Shown: positions 26,893 through 35,568 of the stretch, piece after piece | Layout of the letters: the number at the start of each line of letters is the position of its first letter | How positions within the stretch are numbered: position 1 is the first letter of the stretch | Assembly (NCBI GenBank): GCA_033762255.1 | Contig: JANRLT010000025.1 | Span: 25,303-89,302, forward strand | DNA: 64,000 nucleotides | Direction of reading: 5' to 3' | Source of the DNA: Pirellulales bacterium | GTDB taxonomy: Bacteria; Planctomycetota; Planctomycetia; Pirellulales; JALHPA01 | Notes under the pieces: generated by a model | What the model was told of the DNA's origin: nothing | What the model saw: the letters and a program-made list of their open reading frames with translations, nothing else | The model's database searches: none | Made by a program: the position numbers and the translations under genes

Positions 26893-27558
26893 ATGCCCGC
26901 TACCCCCCCTCCCACCCTCGCCGATCCCGCTTATTTGCAAGCCGCGCTGCGGGCTCTCTCGCGGCGGTCGCCGGTTCTGCGCCGGTTGATTCGGCAGTGT
27001 CCCCGCCCCGAATTTGACTTCTTTGCCAAGCGCCGCAATCCCTTTGAAACGCTGGGCCGTGCCATCGCCCATCAACAACTTAACGGCACCGCGGCAAAGA
27101 CAATTCTAGGCCGGTTGTGCGCCCCCTTTCTGCGGGGACGGTTTCCCCAGCCGGCGGAATTGCTCGACTTGCCCGACAAGACGATCCGCGCGGCGGGTTT
27201 TTCCACGGCCAAGGTCGCCGCGCTCCGCGATCTGGCGGTAAAAACCCTGGACGGCGTCGTCCCCCGGCGCTCCGTGCTCCTCAAGCTGTCCGATGAAGAA
27301 ATCATCCAGCGGCTAACGGCGGTGCGGGGCATTGGCCGCTGGACCGTCGAGATGCTGTTAATTTTTGACCTCGGTAGGCCGGATGTCTGGCCGGTGGACG
27401 ATTTTGGCGTGCGAAATGGGTTTCGCATCGCGCATGCACTGGCGGAAATGCCCCGCCCCCGCGAGCTGCACGAGCCAGCCGAGGCGTGGCGACCGCACCG
27501 CAGTTTGGCGGCATGGTACATGTGGCGGGCGGTGGAGTTGGGCAAAGGAGACGGATAG
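26893..27558 (+). CDS. DNA-3-methyladenine glycosylase (AlkA-like, HhH-GPD)
   Basis: 221 residues. It removes alkylated bases from DNA in base-excision repair. 'FETLGRAIAHQQLNGTAAKTILGRL' marks the first part (shortened). The helix-hairpin-helix is 'LTAVRGIGRWTVEMLLIF' and the catalytic Asp sits in 'WPVDDFGVRNGF' (about 166-177). It lacks the AlkA N-terminal domain, as in the short bacterial form. The start is the first ATG in a C-rich context. Good family match. Confidence 0.85.
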   Translation: MPATPPPTLADPAYLQAALRALSRRSPVLRRLIRQCPRPEFDFFAKRRNPFETLGRAIAHQQLNGTAAKTILGRLCAPFLRGRFPQPAELLDLPDKTIRAAGFSTAKVAALRDLAVKTLDGVVPRRSVLLKLSDEEIIQRLTAVRGIGRWTVEMLLIFDLGRPDVWPVDDFGVRNGFRIAHALAEMPRPRELHEPAEAWRPHRSLAAWYMWRAVELGKGDG

Positions 27559-27765
27559 AAATTAAGAATTAAAAATTAGGAATTAAGAATTGAATGCCAA
27601 ACATTCCGCCTGCTTCATTCTCACTTTTGACTAGGCCCATACACGCTTCGCGGCTATCCACCCCAGCCACCCCGCACCCTAGCTCCTCCTCACCCCTGCT
27701 CCCCCGCTCCTTTATAAACCGTCGATGCCAGCGGCGGCTTTGTATTTTAACCCGCGCAACTCAAC

Positions 27766-27794
27766 AAAAAAACCCACGGGGAATGGCCCGTGGG
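27766..27794 (-). terminator. Rho-independent terminator of the PEP-CTERM gene
   Basis: On the minus strand, stem CCCACGGG / CCCGTGGG with a 6-base loop followed by seven T, about 50 bases after the stop of the nucleotidase gene. Confidence 0.75.
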
Positions 27795-27844
27795 TGGGTG
27801 ATGAATCCCAATCAATAACGGCTTGAGAGAACCAAATTTCCCCA

Positions 27845-29896
27845 CTAGGCCATCCGCCGACGTAACCCGATCAGTCCCGCCGCGCCGGCAAAGGCCAATA
27901 GCATCCAGGTCCCCGGCTCCGGCACGGCGGAAATCCGCCCGCCAGAGAACCGCTGTTGAATGGCGTATTCCGGCTTAAATGTCGAGACATCAAAGCTGGC
28001 GTTCCCATTGGCCATGAATTCTATGTAGTCCTGCAGGGCGTTTTGATCGGTCACGCCCAGCGAGGTAAAGCCATAGAGTTGGGACATGTAGGTATTCAAT
28101 CCGCCGATGGAGGTGCGGAAGTATTGGTCGCCGCCGCCAGCGCTAAAGTTGAGCGTGGCCATATCCACGGTGGTGGCAAGGGGGTCCACCAGCCACATGC
28201 CGTTTTGGAGCACGGGGATTCCACCAATTTCAATCTCCAGCACGCGCTGCGCGGGGGTGGTGACCACGCCAGCGCTATTAAACGCAAAGCCCGGCTTGGT
28301 AATGTCGTACACCACTTCCATCCCGGCCAGGTGGGCAAACCGTCCATCCGCGCCGACGGGGTCGATCCCGGGATTCGGTCCATCGGTCGTGCGCGAGTAG
28401 GCGTTTTCCAAAAGCAACTTTAGATCGGCCAGCTTGACGTCCTCCACCACCGACACAAAGTTGCCAAAGGGAGAAACGCTAAAGGTATTCAGTTGGGTGA
28501 CATCTCCCGCGGCAATATTCGCCCGGATGCCGCCACCGTTGACGATGGCAATCGCAGGTAGATCCACGCCAAAGTCCACCGCTCGTTGTTGCGCGGCGCG
28601 CAGCAGGCCGTCCGCCACCACGTTCCCCAGATTGGTCTCGCGCGAGCGAATCGTGGGCGATCCACCATGCAACAGTTGAACGCTGGTATTGGCCAAGTCA
28701 TTGGCCGCCAGACCCGCGACAAAGTTTTGCACGGGAGTTACCACTTCAGCCTGGACCAGCGGATCGGCGGCGACGCCATGGGTGGCGTCGACCACGGTAC
28801 TGGCGACACGTTGCGGGCCAGAGGAATTATCAATCCCGGTCAGGTTGCCGCTATTATCAAAATTGAGCGTCACCCGGCCCAAGTAGCCGTAATTACCGCC
28901 GGTGGTAACCAAGGGGATATTATTTCCGCCTAAATCCGTCACCGTGCTGGTGAGGGGGTAATTATTTGGGACGCCGGTCAAACTGCCGGATAACGTCACC
29001 GGAGAATCCCCGGGAATCAGACCTGTATCCACAATGCTAGCCGGAGCACTAGGCGTATAAGCGACCTTAGGCGAGATGGCGGTGGGATTTCGCAAAATTT
29101 CGTCCCCGCCGCCGGCAATGATGAGGTCAATGCCTGGGTTCAGGCTAGCCACCAGTGTGTTGTCCGTGCTGATCCCCTGCAGGTGCCCGGCGAGAATAAT
29201 GTGATCGGCGCCCGCCATTTGTAAATTTGCAATTTGAGTATTGACCGCGGCGGCGACCGGATTGACCACCACAGCGCCCGGCGAGGAAACAAAGCTAAGC
29301 GTCTCGGTCGTGGCCCCAATGATGCCTATCTTTTTTATCCCCGCGGCGGTCGTCACATTGAGCATCTTGGTCGGGGCAATCGTCCCGGCCGTCACCAAGG
29401 ATTGTAATCCGGCTTCCGCCGCAAAATTGAGGTTGGAGCTTAGGTAGGTCGTGGCATTAGTCGTTTGGGCGTCGCCAATAAATTCGGCCAACACATCCGG
29501 GCCAAAGTCAAATTCGTGATTACCCAAAATCGAGGCGTCATAGCCCATGCGGCTAATCGCCAGGGCGTCATAAAAAGTCCGGCTGCCGGGCGCGCCGCTG
29601 TCCAGACTGGCCTGAAACTGCGGCCCGGCCAGGAAGGTATCCCCCGCATAGATCGACACAACGCCATGATTGAGCGACTGATAATAAGCGCGGGTCTGAT
29701 CAAGCTGGGTTTTAAAGCGGGCCGCTCCGCCGTACTGCGACAAGCTATCGGTATAGCTAATGAGGCGGGATTCGCCGTCATTATTATGCAGCACCGTCAC
29801 CGAATATTGGGCGTAAGCGGTCGACATGCTATCGGCCGCGCAAAATAAACCAATAGCCAGGGCGGCCAAAGAAAAACGTCCAAGATTCTGTGGCAT
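27845..29896 (-). CDS. 5'-nucleotidase/metallophosphatase with PEP-CTERM tag
   Basis: 683 residues. A signal peptide ('LAALAIGLFCAADSMSTAYA') leads to a metallophosphoesterase domain: 'VTVLHNNDGESRL', 'AGDTFLAGP', 'LGNHEFDFGPD', 'ILAGHLQG' and the 5'-nucleotidase C-terminal domain with 'NLVADGLL'-type 'NVVADGLL' and 'INGGGIRANI'-like 'VNGGGIRANI'. The end is a PEP-CTERM signal: 'VPEPGTWMLLAFAGAAGLIG' then RRR, so the protein is sorted by an exosortase. Likely splits nucleotides outside the cell to scavenge phosphate. Ribosome site GAGGGAG is eight bases before the ATG. A terminator follows. Confidence 0.9.
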   Translation of the reverse strand: MPQNLGRFSLAALAIGLFCAADSMSTAYAQYSVTVLHNNDGESRLISYTDSLSQYGGAARFKTQLDQTRAYYQSLNHGVVSIYAGDTFLAGPQFQASLDSGAPGSRTFYDALAISRMGYDASILGNHEFDFGPDVLAEFIGDAQTTNATTYLSSNLNFAAEAGLQSLVTAGTIAPTKMLNVTTAAGIKKIGIIGATTETLSFVSSPGAVVVNPVAAAVNTQIANLQMAGADHIILAGHLQGISTDNTLVASLNPGIDLIIAGGGDEILRNPTAISPKVAYTPSAPASIVDTGLIPGDSPVTLSGSLTGVPNNYPLTSTVTDLGGNNIPLVTTGGNYGYLGRVTLNFDNSGNLTGIDNSSGPQRVASTVVDATHGVAADPLVQAEVVTPVQNFVAGLAANDLANTSVQLLHGGSPTIRSRETNLGNVVADGLLRAAQQRAVDFGVDLPAIAIVNGGGIRANIAAGDVTQLNTFSVSPFGNFVSVVEDVKLADLKLLLENAYSRTTDGPNPGIDPVGADGRFAHLAGMEVVYDITKPGFAFNSAGVVTTPAQRVLEIEIGGIPVLQNGMWLVDPLATTVDMATLNFSAGGGDQYFRTSIGGLNTYMSQLYGFTSLGVTDQNALQDYIEFMANGNASFDVSTFKPEYAIQQRFSGGRISAVPEPGTWMLLAFAGAAGLIGLRRRMA

Positions 29897-30166
29897 GAGC
29901 GACTCCCTCAGTAGATGGACAAGATGTATTCAAAATTACTCCAGACTCGAAGAGCCTAACGGACAATCATTAGAAATGCGTGTGCGGGTCGTGAGTTTTG
30001 CGCATGGGAGACTTTCCGCTTTAATTCCATATCTCCCTTGATAAAACCTAAGTGTGACGAATACGTGCACAAAAAAGTCTTGGAGTCGGTTCGCTGGTTA
30101 TGCTAACCTAAAACGAAGAATTTCTTCATCATTATAAAATCAAACAAGAACCGAATTTGCTAATCC
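29897..30166. other. Divergent intergenic region
   Basis: 270 bases between the nucleotidase (minus) and the transglutaminase-like gene (plus). AT-rich near 30100-30150, which fits promoters for both, but no clear consensus was assigned. No repeat or RNA seen. Confidence 0.35.
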
Positions 30167-31489
30167 ATGTCACCACATCAAATTGCACCAGCGCTCTGGG
30201 CCGGCAGCCCTGACTGGCGGCGGCTCAATCTAATTTTTCTGCTGTTTTGTACCCTGAACTTTGGCGTCCCTGTGGTCCTCGCGCAGATCCGGGAGCTTAC
30301 GTTGACAGACAAAATCCCCCCGGCGGTGGCAGCCACCGCGGATTCCCCCCCGCATGCGGATCAATGGTCCGCTCCCGCATTGGCGGCACTGGCCACAGCG
30401 GGAAACAACCAAGCCAATTTACGTTTGGCCCTGGACAATGTCCCCCCCGCCCAGCGGCGGGGCTTGGAATTTTTGCTGGCAAATATGCCGCAACGTGATT
30501 TGGAGTCGCTCTCGAGCGAGTTCTTGCTAACGAATGTCCGCTTGGCCTACGCAGCCCGCGACACCGCCCCCTGGGGCAAGGATCTGTCCGAGGAGCTTTT
30601 TTTTAACTATATCCTGCCGTATGCCAACCTGGACGAAAAACGGGAGGACTGGCGGACCGAGTTTCGGCAGTTGGCGTTCCCCTTAGTCAAAGAGTGCCGC
30701 ACGCCCACCGAGGCCGCCATCCGCTTAAATCGCGAATTTTTTCCGCTGCTTAAAGTGCGTTATTCCACCAAGCGTAAGGCTCCCAACCAAAGCCCGTCCG
30801 AATCACGCGCGAGCGGTTATGCCACTTGCACCGGATTGGCCATCATCCTGGTTGATGTCTGCCGCGCGGTTGGCGTCCCCGCACGGGTGGTGGGGACGCC
30901 ACGCTGGTCGGATAATAGCGGCAACCACACCTGGGTGGAAATCTGGGACCAGGGCTGGCATTTTACCGGGGCAAATGAACAGGATAATCGCGGGCTGGAT
31001 CATGGGTGGTTCACCGGTCGCGCCGCCCAGGCCAAAAGCGATCCGCCGCGGTACGCGATTTACGCGGCCAGCTTTGCCAGGACGGAGCGTTATTTTCCGC
31101 TGGTTTGGAATCGCGGCGACCGGACGGTTTTTGCCGAGGATGTGACGCGGCGGTATGTCCCGGCAGACCCATTGGCTGCGCCCGCGACCATGGCCACCGT
31201 GCGGGTGCGCGTGGTTAATGCCCGGGGCGAGCGGGTGGCGACAACAATCACCGTGGCACAGGAAGGTACGGACAAACCGGCCCTGCGGGGCCAAAGCCGG
31301 GATGAGACCGCGGACATCAATGATCATTTTACGTGCGAGCTAATACCCCATAACCGCTACACCGCGCAGGCGGAAATGGCCGCGATCTCCTTTACAACCC
31401 CCGCCGCCGGAGCGGAACAGACCATCACCGTCGAACTACCCCAGACACAGCCCACCCCCGCTATCCAACCAGCCGTGGAAAAAAAATAG
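30167..31489 (+). CDS. Transglutaminase-like domain protein, exported
   Basis: 440 residues. The N-terminus carries a hydrophobic stretch ('LNLIFLLFCTLNFGVPVVLA') ending at about residue 45, an export signal. The transglutaminase-core triad is visible: Cys in 'SGYATCTGLAIILVDVCRAV' (about residue 221), His in 'NHTWVEIWDQGWHFTGA' (about 252), Asp nearby. The tail from about 345 is a beta-sandwich-like domain ('VRVRVVNARGERVATTITV') ending in a Pro/Thr stretch. Such planctomycete proteins are probably proteases or amidases at the envelope rather than crosslinkers; that is inference. Confidence 0.8.
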   Translation: MSPHQIAPALWAGSPDWRRLNLIFLLFCTLNFGVPVVLAQIRELTLTDKIPPAVAATADSPPHADQWSAPALAALATAGNNQANLRLALDNVPPAQRRGLEFLLANMPQRDLESLSSEFLLTNVRLAYAARDTAPWGKDLSEELFFNYILPYANLDEKREDWRTEFRQLAFPLVKECRTPTEAAIRLNREFFPLLKVRYSTKRKAPNQSPSESRASGYATCTGLAIILVDVCRAVGVPARVVGTPRWSDNSGNHTWVEIWDQGWHFTGANEQDNRGLDHGWFTGRAAQAKSDPPRYAIYAASFARTERYFPLVWNRGDRTVFAEDVTRRYVPADPLAAPATMATVRVRVVNARGERVATTITVAQEGTDKPALRGQSRDETADINDHFTCELIPHNRYTAQAEMAAISFTTPAAGAEQTITVELPQTQPTPAIQPAVEKK

Positions 31490-31551
31490 GGCAGTCCGGG
31501 GGTATTTCCGCGAGCTACATCCAGCAACCAAAAACCATATTGCGAGAGACC

Positions 31552-33207
31552 CTACCCCAGCACGTACAATTCCCGGTTGCTCGCTGGCGTGACATGCCGC
31601 GTCACCACCGCCCCAAACAGCGTATGGGCGTTGCTGTCATAGATCGCCACGTCGACCCGCTGGCCGGTCAAACGTGGATTGCCGTCAAAGACCACGATCC
31701 GATCGCAGGCGGTCCGGCCCACAAGTTGAACGGTAAATGGGCTGGCTGAAGGCAAATCTCCTTGCAAAACACTGCTGGACAAGCCACGCTCACTGCTGGA
31801 CAAGGTAGCAGTGGCACCCAAAGAGCCAGCAGTGGCATCCTGATGGAAATCCCCTTCACGATGGATGTGGTGCAGGATTTCAGGCTCGGCGGCATGGCCC
31901 GGTTCACTGCTGGACGAGCCAGCAGTACTACTCGCTACGCCAGCAGTGCCACCAGTGCTGATTCCCTCTCCGTGTTCTTTTCGCGCTAGCTTGCTCGGCC
32001 CCTCGACCAGCACCTCGACCGCCTGGCCCAGAAAGCGCTCGTAGTCCGCCTCGCTAATTTCGTTTTGCAGGGCCAGCAGTTCATTATTGCGTCGCCGCTT
32101 CACATCGTCGGGAATGTCGTCGGCGTACAGTTCGGCCCCCTTGGTCCCGGGGCGTTCGCTATACTTAAAGATAAAGCTGTTCTTGAACCGCGACTCGCGG
32201 ACCAGGTCCATTGTCAGTTGAAAATCCTCCTCGGTTTCGCCAGAAAAGCCCACGATAAAATCGCTGGTCACGGCGGCGGCGGGGATCGTCTGGCGGATGC
32301 GAGCCAGCATCTCGCGGTACTGGCCGACCGTGTAGCCCCGCTTCATCCGCTTTAGCACGGCGTCGCTGCCGCTTTGCGCCGGCACATGCAGGTACGGCGA
32401 GCATTTGGGCAGGTCCCGCACCGCCGCCAGCAGGTCGTCCGTCATGTCCAGCGGATAATTGGTGACAAATTTGATTCGCCAGAGCCCCTCAATGTCGTTC
32501 AGTTGGGTCAGCAGGTCGGATAGCCGCGTCACCCGCCCATCGCCGTGGCGAAATTTGTAGCTATTGACCGTCTGGCCCAGCAGTGTGATCTCGCGGCAGC
32601 CTTCGGCGGTCAATTTGGCGGCTTCGGCCACGATATGCGCCGGATCGCGGCCTTGTTCCGGTCCGCGGACGCTGGGGACGATGCAATACGTGCAAAATTT
32701 GTCGCAGCCGATTTGAATGCGCACAAACGCCTGAAACGGCGAGGGCCGCATCTCGGGATCGCGGGCGGGGTCGTAGCTTTCGAACGAACGCTCGATCTCG
32801 TCGCGGGAGCCTTCCTTGCGGCCGAGGGAGACCTCTAGCTTTTGGCCCCCGCCAGCGGAAATTTCCGCCAGCAGGCGGGGAATTTGGTGCAATTGGCCCG
32901 GACCGACCACCAGATCGACAAACGGAGCGCGGTCAAACACCAGTTGCTGGTGATTCTGGGCCATGCAGCCAATCACGCCGATAATTTTATCCGGGTTGTG
33001 CTTTTTGGCGTGTTTGAGGCGGCCCAGGGCGGAGTAGATTTTATCCTCGGCATGGGCGCGGACGCTACAGGTGTTAAACAGGATCGTGTCGGCCTGTTTG
33101 GGAGAGTCGGTCAGTTGGTAGCCATCCTTGCGCAGCGCGGCGACGACGAGCTCGCTATCGAGGACGTTCATCTGGCAGCCGACGGTTTCGATGTAAAGAT
33201 ATTTCAT
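31552..33207 (-). CDS. miaB: tRNA-2-methylthio-N6-dimethylallyladenosine synthase with insertion
   Basis: A radical-SAM methylthiotransferase acting on A37 of tRNAs. From the ATG at 33207 the length is 551 residues; typical MiaB has about 440-460. N-terminal domain: 'YIETVGCQMNVLDSE' with the first cluster Cys, then 'FNTCSVRAHAEDKI' and 'IGCMAQ'. Radical-SAM motif: 'IGCDKFCTYCIVPSVRGPE' (CxxxCxxC). The TRAM-domain region is interrupted: between 'EGPSKLARKEHG' and 'VQLVGRTACDRIVVF' sit about 75 residues of Ser/Gly/Ala/Thr-rich text encoded by repeated DNA (see 31740-31985). The flanking family sequence is intact. Confidence 0.95.
   Translation of the reverse strand: MKYLYIETVGCQMNVLDSELVVAALRKDGYQLTDSPKQADTILFNTCSVRAHAEDKIYSALGRLKHAKKHNPDKIIGVIGCMAQNHQQLVFDRAPFVDLVVGPGQLHQIPRLLAEISAGGGQKLEVSLGRKEGSRDEIERSFESYDPARDPEMRPSPFQAFVRIQIGCDKFCTYCIVPSVRGPEQGRDPAHIVAEAAKLTAEGCREITLLGQTVNSYKFRHGDGRVTRLSDLLTQLNDIEGLWRIKFVTNYPLDMTDDLLAAVRDLPKCSPYLHVPAQSGSDAVLKRMKRGYTVGQYREMLARIRQTIPAAAVTSDFIVGFSGETEEDFQLTMDLVRESRFKNSFIFKYSERPGTKGAELYADDIPDDVKRRRNNELLALQNEISEADYERFLGQAVEVLVEGPSKLARKEHGEGISTGGTAGVASSTAGSSSSEPGHAAEPEILHHIHREGDFHQDATAGSLGATATLSSSERGLSSSVLQGDLPSASPFTVQLVGRTACDRIVVFDGNPRLTGQRVDVAIYDSNAHTLFGAVVTRHVTPASNRELYVLG
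31740..31985. repeat. CACTGCTGGAC...CCAGCAGTG repeats inside miaB
   Basis: On the plus strand several units of CACTGCTGGACAAGCCA / AGCAGTGGCACC type are strung together; each pair can form a hairpin. The whole block is a multiple of three and has no stop in the miaB frame. The related 'CACTGGTGTTCCACCAGTG' occurs in the elements at 52.7 and 53.5 kb. Confidence 0.7.
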
Positions 33208-33367
33208 GGGGAGTGGGGTTCGATATTTATGAATATGATTAGCACGGAGGAAATGCGGGAGATTCACAGAGCAGATGCTTAACAATGTTGCTTGGAACCA
33301 GGTTGGTTTTCACAAACTTCTGATCCGTGGGAATGAGTCAAATCCGCGCCATCTGTGTTTTATGGCA

Positions 33368-33526
33368 TTATGATTTCTTGGCCGTTTTTTGTTCCCGCGC
33401 GATGTCTTGTTCTAACTCGCGCAGCAGCGTTTCCCGCCGGGCGGCGACCAGCTTGAGCAGGGCAAACACCGCCACGTAGGCCGCGGCGGCGAACAGTAAA
33501 ATGTCAAACGGGGTCCAGGGGGACAT
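33368..33526 (-). CDS. Small single-span membrane protein
   Basis: 52 residues from the ATG at 33526 ('MSPWTPFDILLF'); a longer upstream start is Cys-rich and less likely. One hydrophobic segment ('DILLFAAAAYVAVFALLKLV') is followed by a charged amphipathic helix ending in Lys/Ser. It looks like a small anchor protein. Family not recognised. Confidence 0.5.
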   Translation of the reverse strand: MSPWTPFDILLFAAAAYVAVFALLKLVAARRETLLRELEQDIAREQKTAKKS

Positions 33527-33634
33527 GGGGGCAACATTTGGTCGAGAGGATGGGCAGCAAACTTTGGATACCTGGCATAGGCCCAACGCGAAACATGATC
33601 ATACCATAAGGAATCCGATATGGGAAAACGACAG

Positions 33635-34297
33635 CTATGGCGGGGATTGCCTGGTTTCCTCCAGTGTCCTTTGAATGCCCGCTAATGTGTAGGCAATATG
33701 AAATAGCACAATCGCCGACTCCAATAGCACCCGGATATACAAGAGTGTAAAACTAAGTATCAATAATTGTGTGGCCCGACGGTACGCATAGTTAAAGTAC
33801 TCTTGTAAGTATTCGGGAATTCGCAGAGATGTGGTAACTCGTTGCTCCGGTTCCTTCGGGGAAAGAACCCTCACCTGCACAAAATCTCCCTTGGAATTAC
33901 CACGATCATCGTCGTGGGTCAACGATACCAAGTCGGCCAACAACATGTATAGCAATAGGCCAAATGCGATGACTAATACAAAAATCCAAGTCAAGCGAAT
34001 GATCCAAGGGGTCAAATATTTCTTAAACTTCCAATCAAAAATATCGAATATCGAGTTGGAAGGTTCAAAACGCTTGCTCACGATGGACTGAAAAAATTCG
34101 TGATAGGCTCTTTTGGCGATTTGATCGAACGATGTGTTTAATCTCGCTTGCTTAATTTCCGAACCCAGCGGGGGAACCGCGATGTAGATCGGCATCTGGA
34201 TCATTTGCCCGCATGCTGGACAAGCTTTGGCTAGACCACTGGAAGCCTCGTCCAGTGCTATTTCCCGATTACATGAGGGGCAGTTCACGGTTGACAT
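33635..34297 (-). CDS. Zinc-ribbon membrane protein
   Basis: 220 residues. The first 35 residues hold two CPxC knuckles ('NCPSCNREIA' and 'KACPACGQMI'), a zinc ribbon. A linker follows, then a hydrophobic segment at about 98-120 ('LTWIFVLVIAFGLLLYMLLA') and another near 180-205 ('LLILSFTLLYIRVLLESAIVL'). The plan, a cytoplasmic zinc ribbon joined to a membrane part, is common in planctomycetes. Function unknown. Confidence 0.65.
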   Translation of the reverse strand: MSTVNCPSCNREIALDEASSGLAKACPACGQMIQMPIYIAVPPLGSEIKQARLNTSFDQIAKRAYHEFFQSIVSKRFEPSNSIFDIFDWKFKKYLTPWIIRLTWIFVLVIAFGLLLYMLLADLVSLTHDDDRGNSKGDFVQVRVLSPKEPEQRVTTSLRIPEYLQEYFNYAYRRATQLLILSFTLLYIRVLLESAIVLFHIAYTLAGIQRTLEETRQSPP

Positions 34298-34646
34298 TTT
34301 TTACTTCGCTGGAAAAATGATTTTCTACGATTAAGACTCGCCGTGTTCAGTGTAAATCGCTGGATATTCGTCGAATGTATATTAAAATCTTACCCGACCT
34401 GAACCTGATGAATCGTAGTTCGAGCTTTAGCCCGAAACCCAAGGAACTGTTGAATCTTTGGTCAAAGCGGATAAATCGGGCCGTTGGCCCTTCCATTTTT
34501 CATTTCCCATTTACCTAGGGCGACGCTGCGCTTGCCCTAGGCTGGGATAGGTCGAGCCTTTGGCCCGCAAATGTTTAGTCAACGAATTATCTTTGCACCT
34601 TGCGAAGATTTGAAAGGTTAGTAGTCCTGATAGCATCGCGGAAAAC
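34298..34646. other. Gene-free stretch with repeat A
   Basis: No credible coding. It contains palindromic module repeat A at 34474-34570; the remaining sequence shows nothing recognisable. Confidence 0.45.
34474..34570. repeat. Palindromic module repeat A (copy 2)
   Basis: 'ATCGGGCCGTTGGCCC', then 'CCTAGGGCGACGCTGCGCTT', 'GGCTGGGATAGG' and a GAGCCTTTGGCCC end. It matches 21802-21907 module by module, with the central part more complete. Confidence 0.6.
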
Positions 34647-34853
34647 TTATTGGATAAAGTCCTGGCCAGACACGGCGGGGACCTTGCCGGAAATAAGATC
34701 CGCGTAACGCGCATCAATTTCCGTAAGCCATTCGTCGGAAAGTCGCGGGGGAACCTCCTCGGGAAAACTCGCCGCCAGTTCATCCAGCAGTCGCTGGCGA
34801 TCGGCGAGGGGCAATTGCACGGCCGCATTGAAGATCGAATCGTATGTTTGCAT
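34647..34853 (-). CDS. Addiction-module antitoxin-like protein (orphan)
   Basis: 68 residues of the same broad family as the gene at 1215: 'QLPLADRQRLLDELAASFPEE' is the shared core, followed by 'LSDEWLTEIDARYADL'. No toxin frame follows; a repeat region lies downstream. It is preceded by a broken DUF29 gene, not a RelE homologue. An orphan antitoxin-like protein; role unproven. Confidence 0.6.
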   Translation of the reverse strand: MQTYDSIFNAAVQLPLADRQRLLDELAASFPEEVPPRLSDEWLTEIDARYADLISGKVPAVSGQDFIQ

Positions 34854-34885
34854 GGATTTTGTAAGTTGCAGTACTTTTCAAATAG

Positions 34886-35340
34886 TTACATCTCGACCGT
34901 ACCCGCCAACAATTCGTCCAGGGTGTACCGGCAATTTGACGGAAAAACTCCCGCGGGCAGACCCGTTTCCGCCGCGACACGCTCAAGCGCCTTGGCATAA
35001 CTTTCCGCCAAGACATGTTGGGCGTGGTTGTAAAGCACTCCTTGCCCACCCCACACAGGCTTTCCAATTCTTGGCGTTGTTCTACCAGCGTGGCCCGCCA
35101 ACTGGCCGAACGCTTATTCGGTTGTTGTTCCCACTTTAACAGATAGGTCAATAATACAGTGAGCCGGCTATCCACCTCGCGGCGATCGCGTCGTGCTATA
35201 TCGAGCAAATACTCCGCAAGATTTTGGCTTTCTATTTGGTCCCAGCGTCCCTGCCGCACCAGACTGGCTGTTGCCTCTAGCCATGCCGTCTCGTCAGCGA
35301 TCAATAATCCCGCCGCCATTTGTCGAGGATCGAGAATCAT
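34886..35340 (-). pseudogene. DUF29 gene with frameshift
   Basis: The first part ('AWLEATASLVRQGRWDQIES', 'NLAEYLLDIARRDRREVDSR', 'LLKWEQQPNKRSASWRATL') is the start of a DUF29 protein and reads to about 35060. The expected ending ('HVLAESYAKALERVAAETGL', 'PSNCRYTLDELL') is present in another frame, ending at 34886. The switch falls near the G-rich 'GTGTGGGGTGGGC' at about 35045-35060. So one gene is broken by a frameshift, unless it is a sequencing error. DUF29 proteins are small and of unknown role. Confidence 0.7.
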
Positions 35341-35568
35341 CGTTTTCCTTCCCCGCGTTTATCAGAGACTTTGGCTGCATGAAATTGCCTGCAAACCTGG
35401 GCAAAACCACAACCTCATGGGAAAAACCACTGTGGTGAATAATAATACCGGGTGATCTTAGTCGTTAAATAGCTTATTATGACTATTATAAATTGCGCTA
35501 AAGAGCATTCCAAGCCCATTCTCCATGTTGTCCGACTGCGGCCAGCCAGCCTCATATCCATTCCGCCC

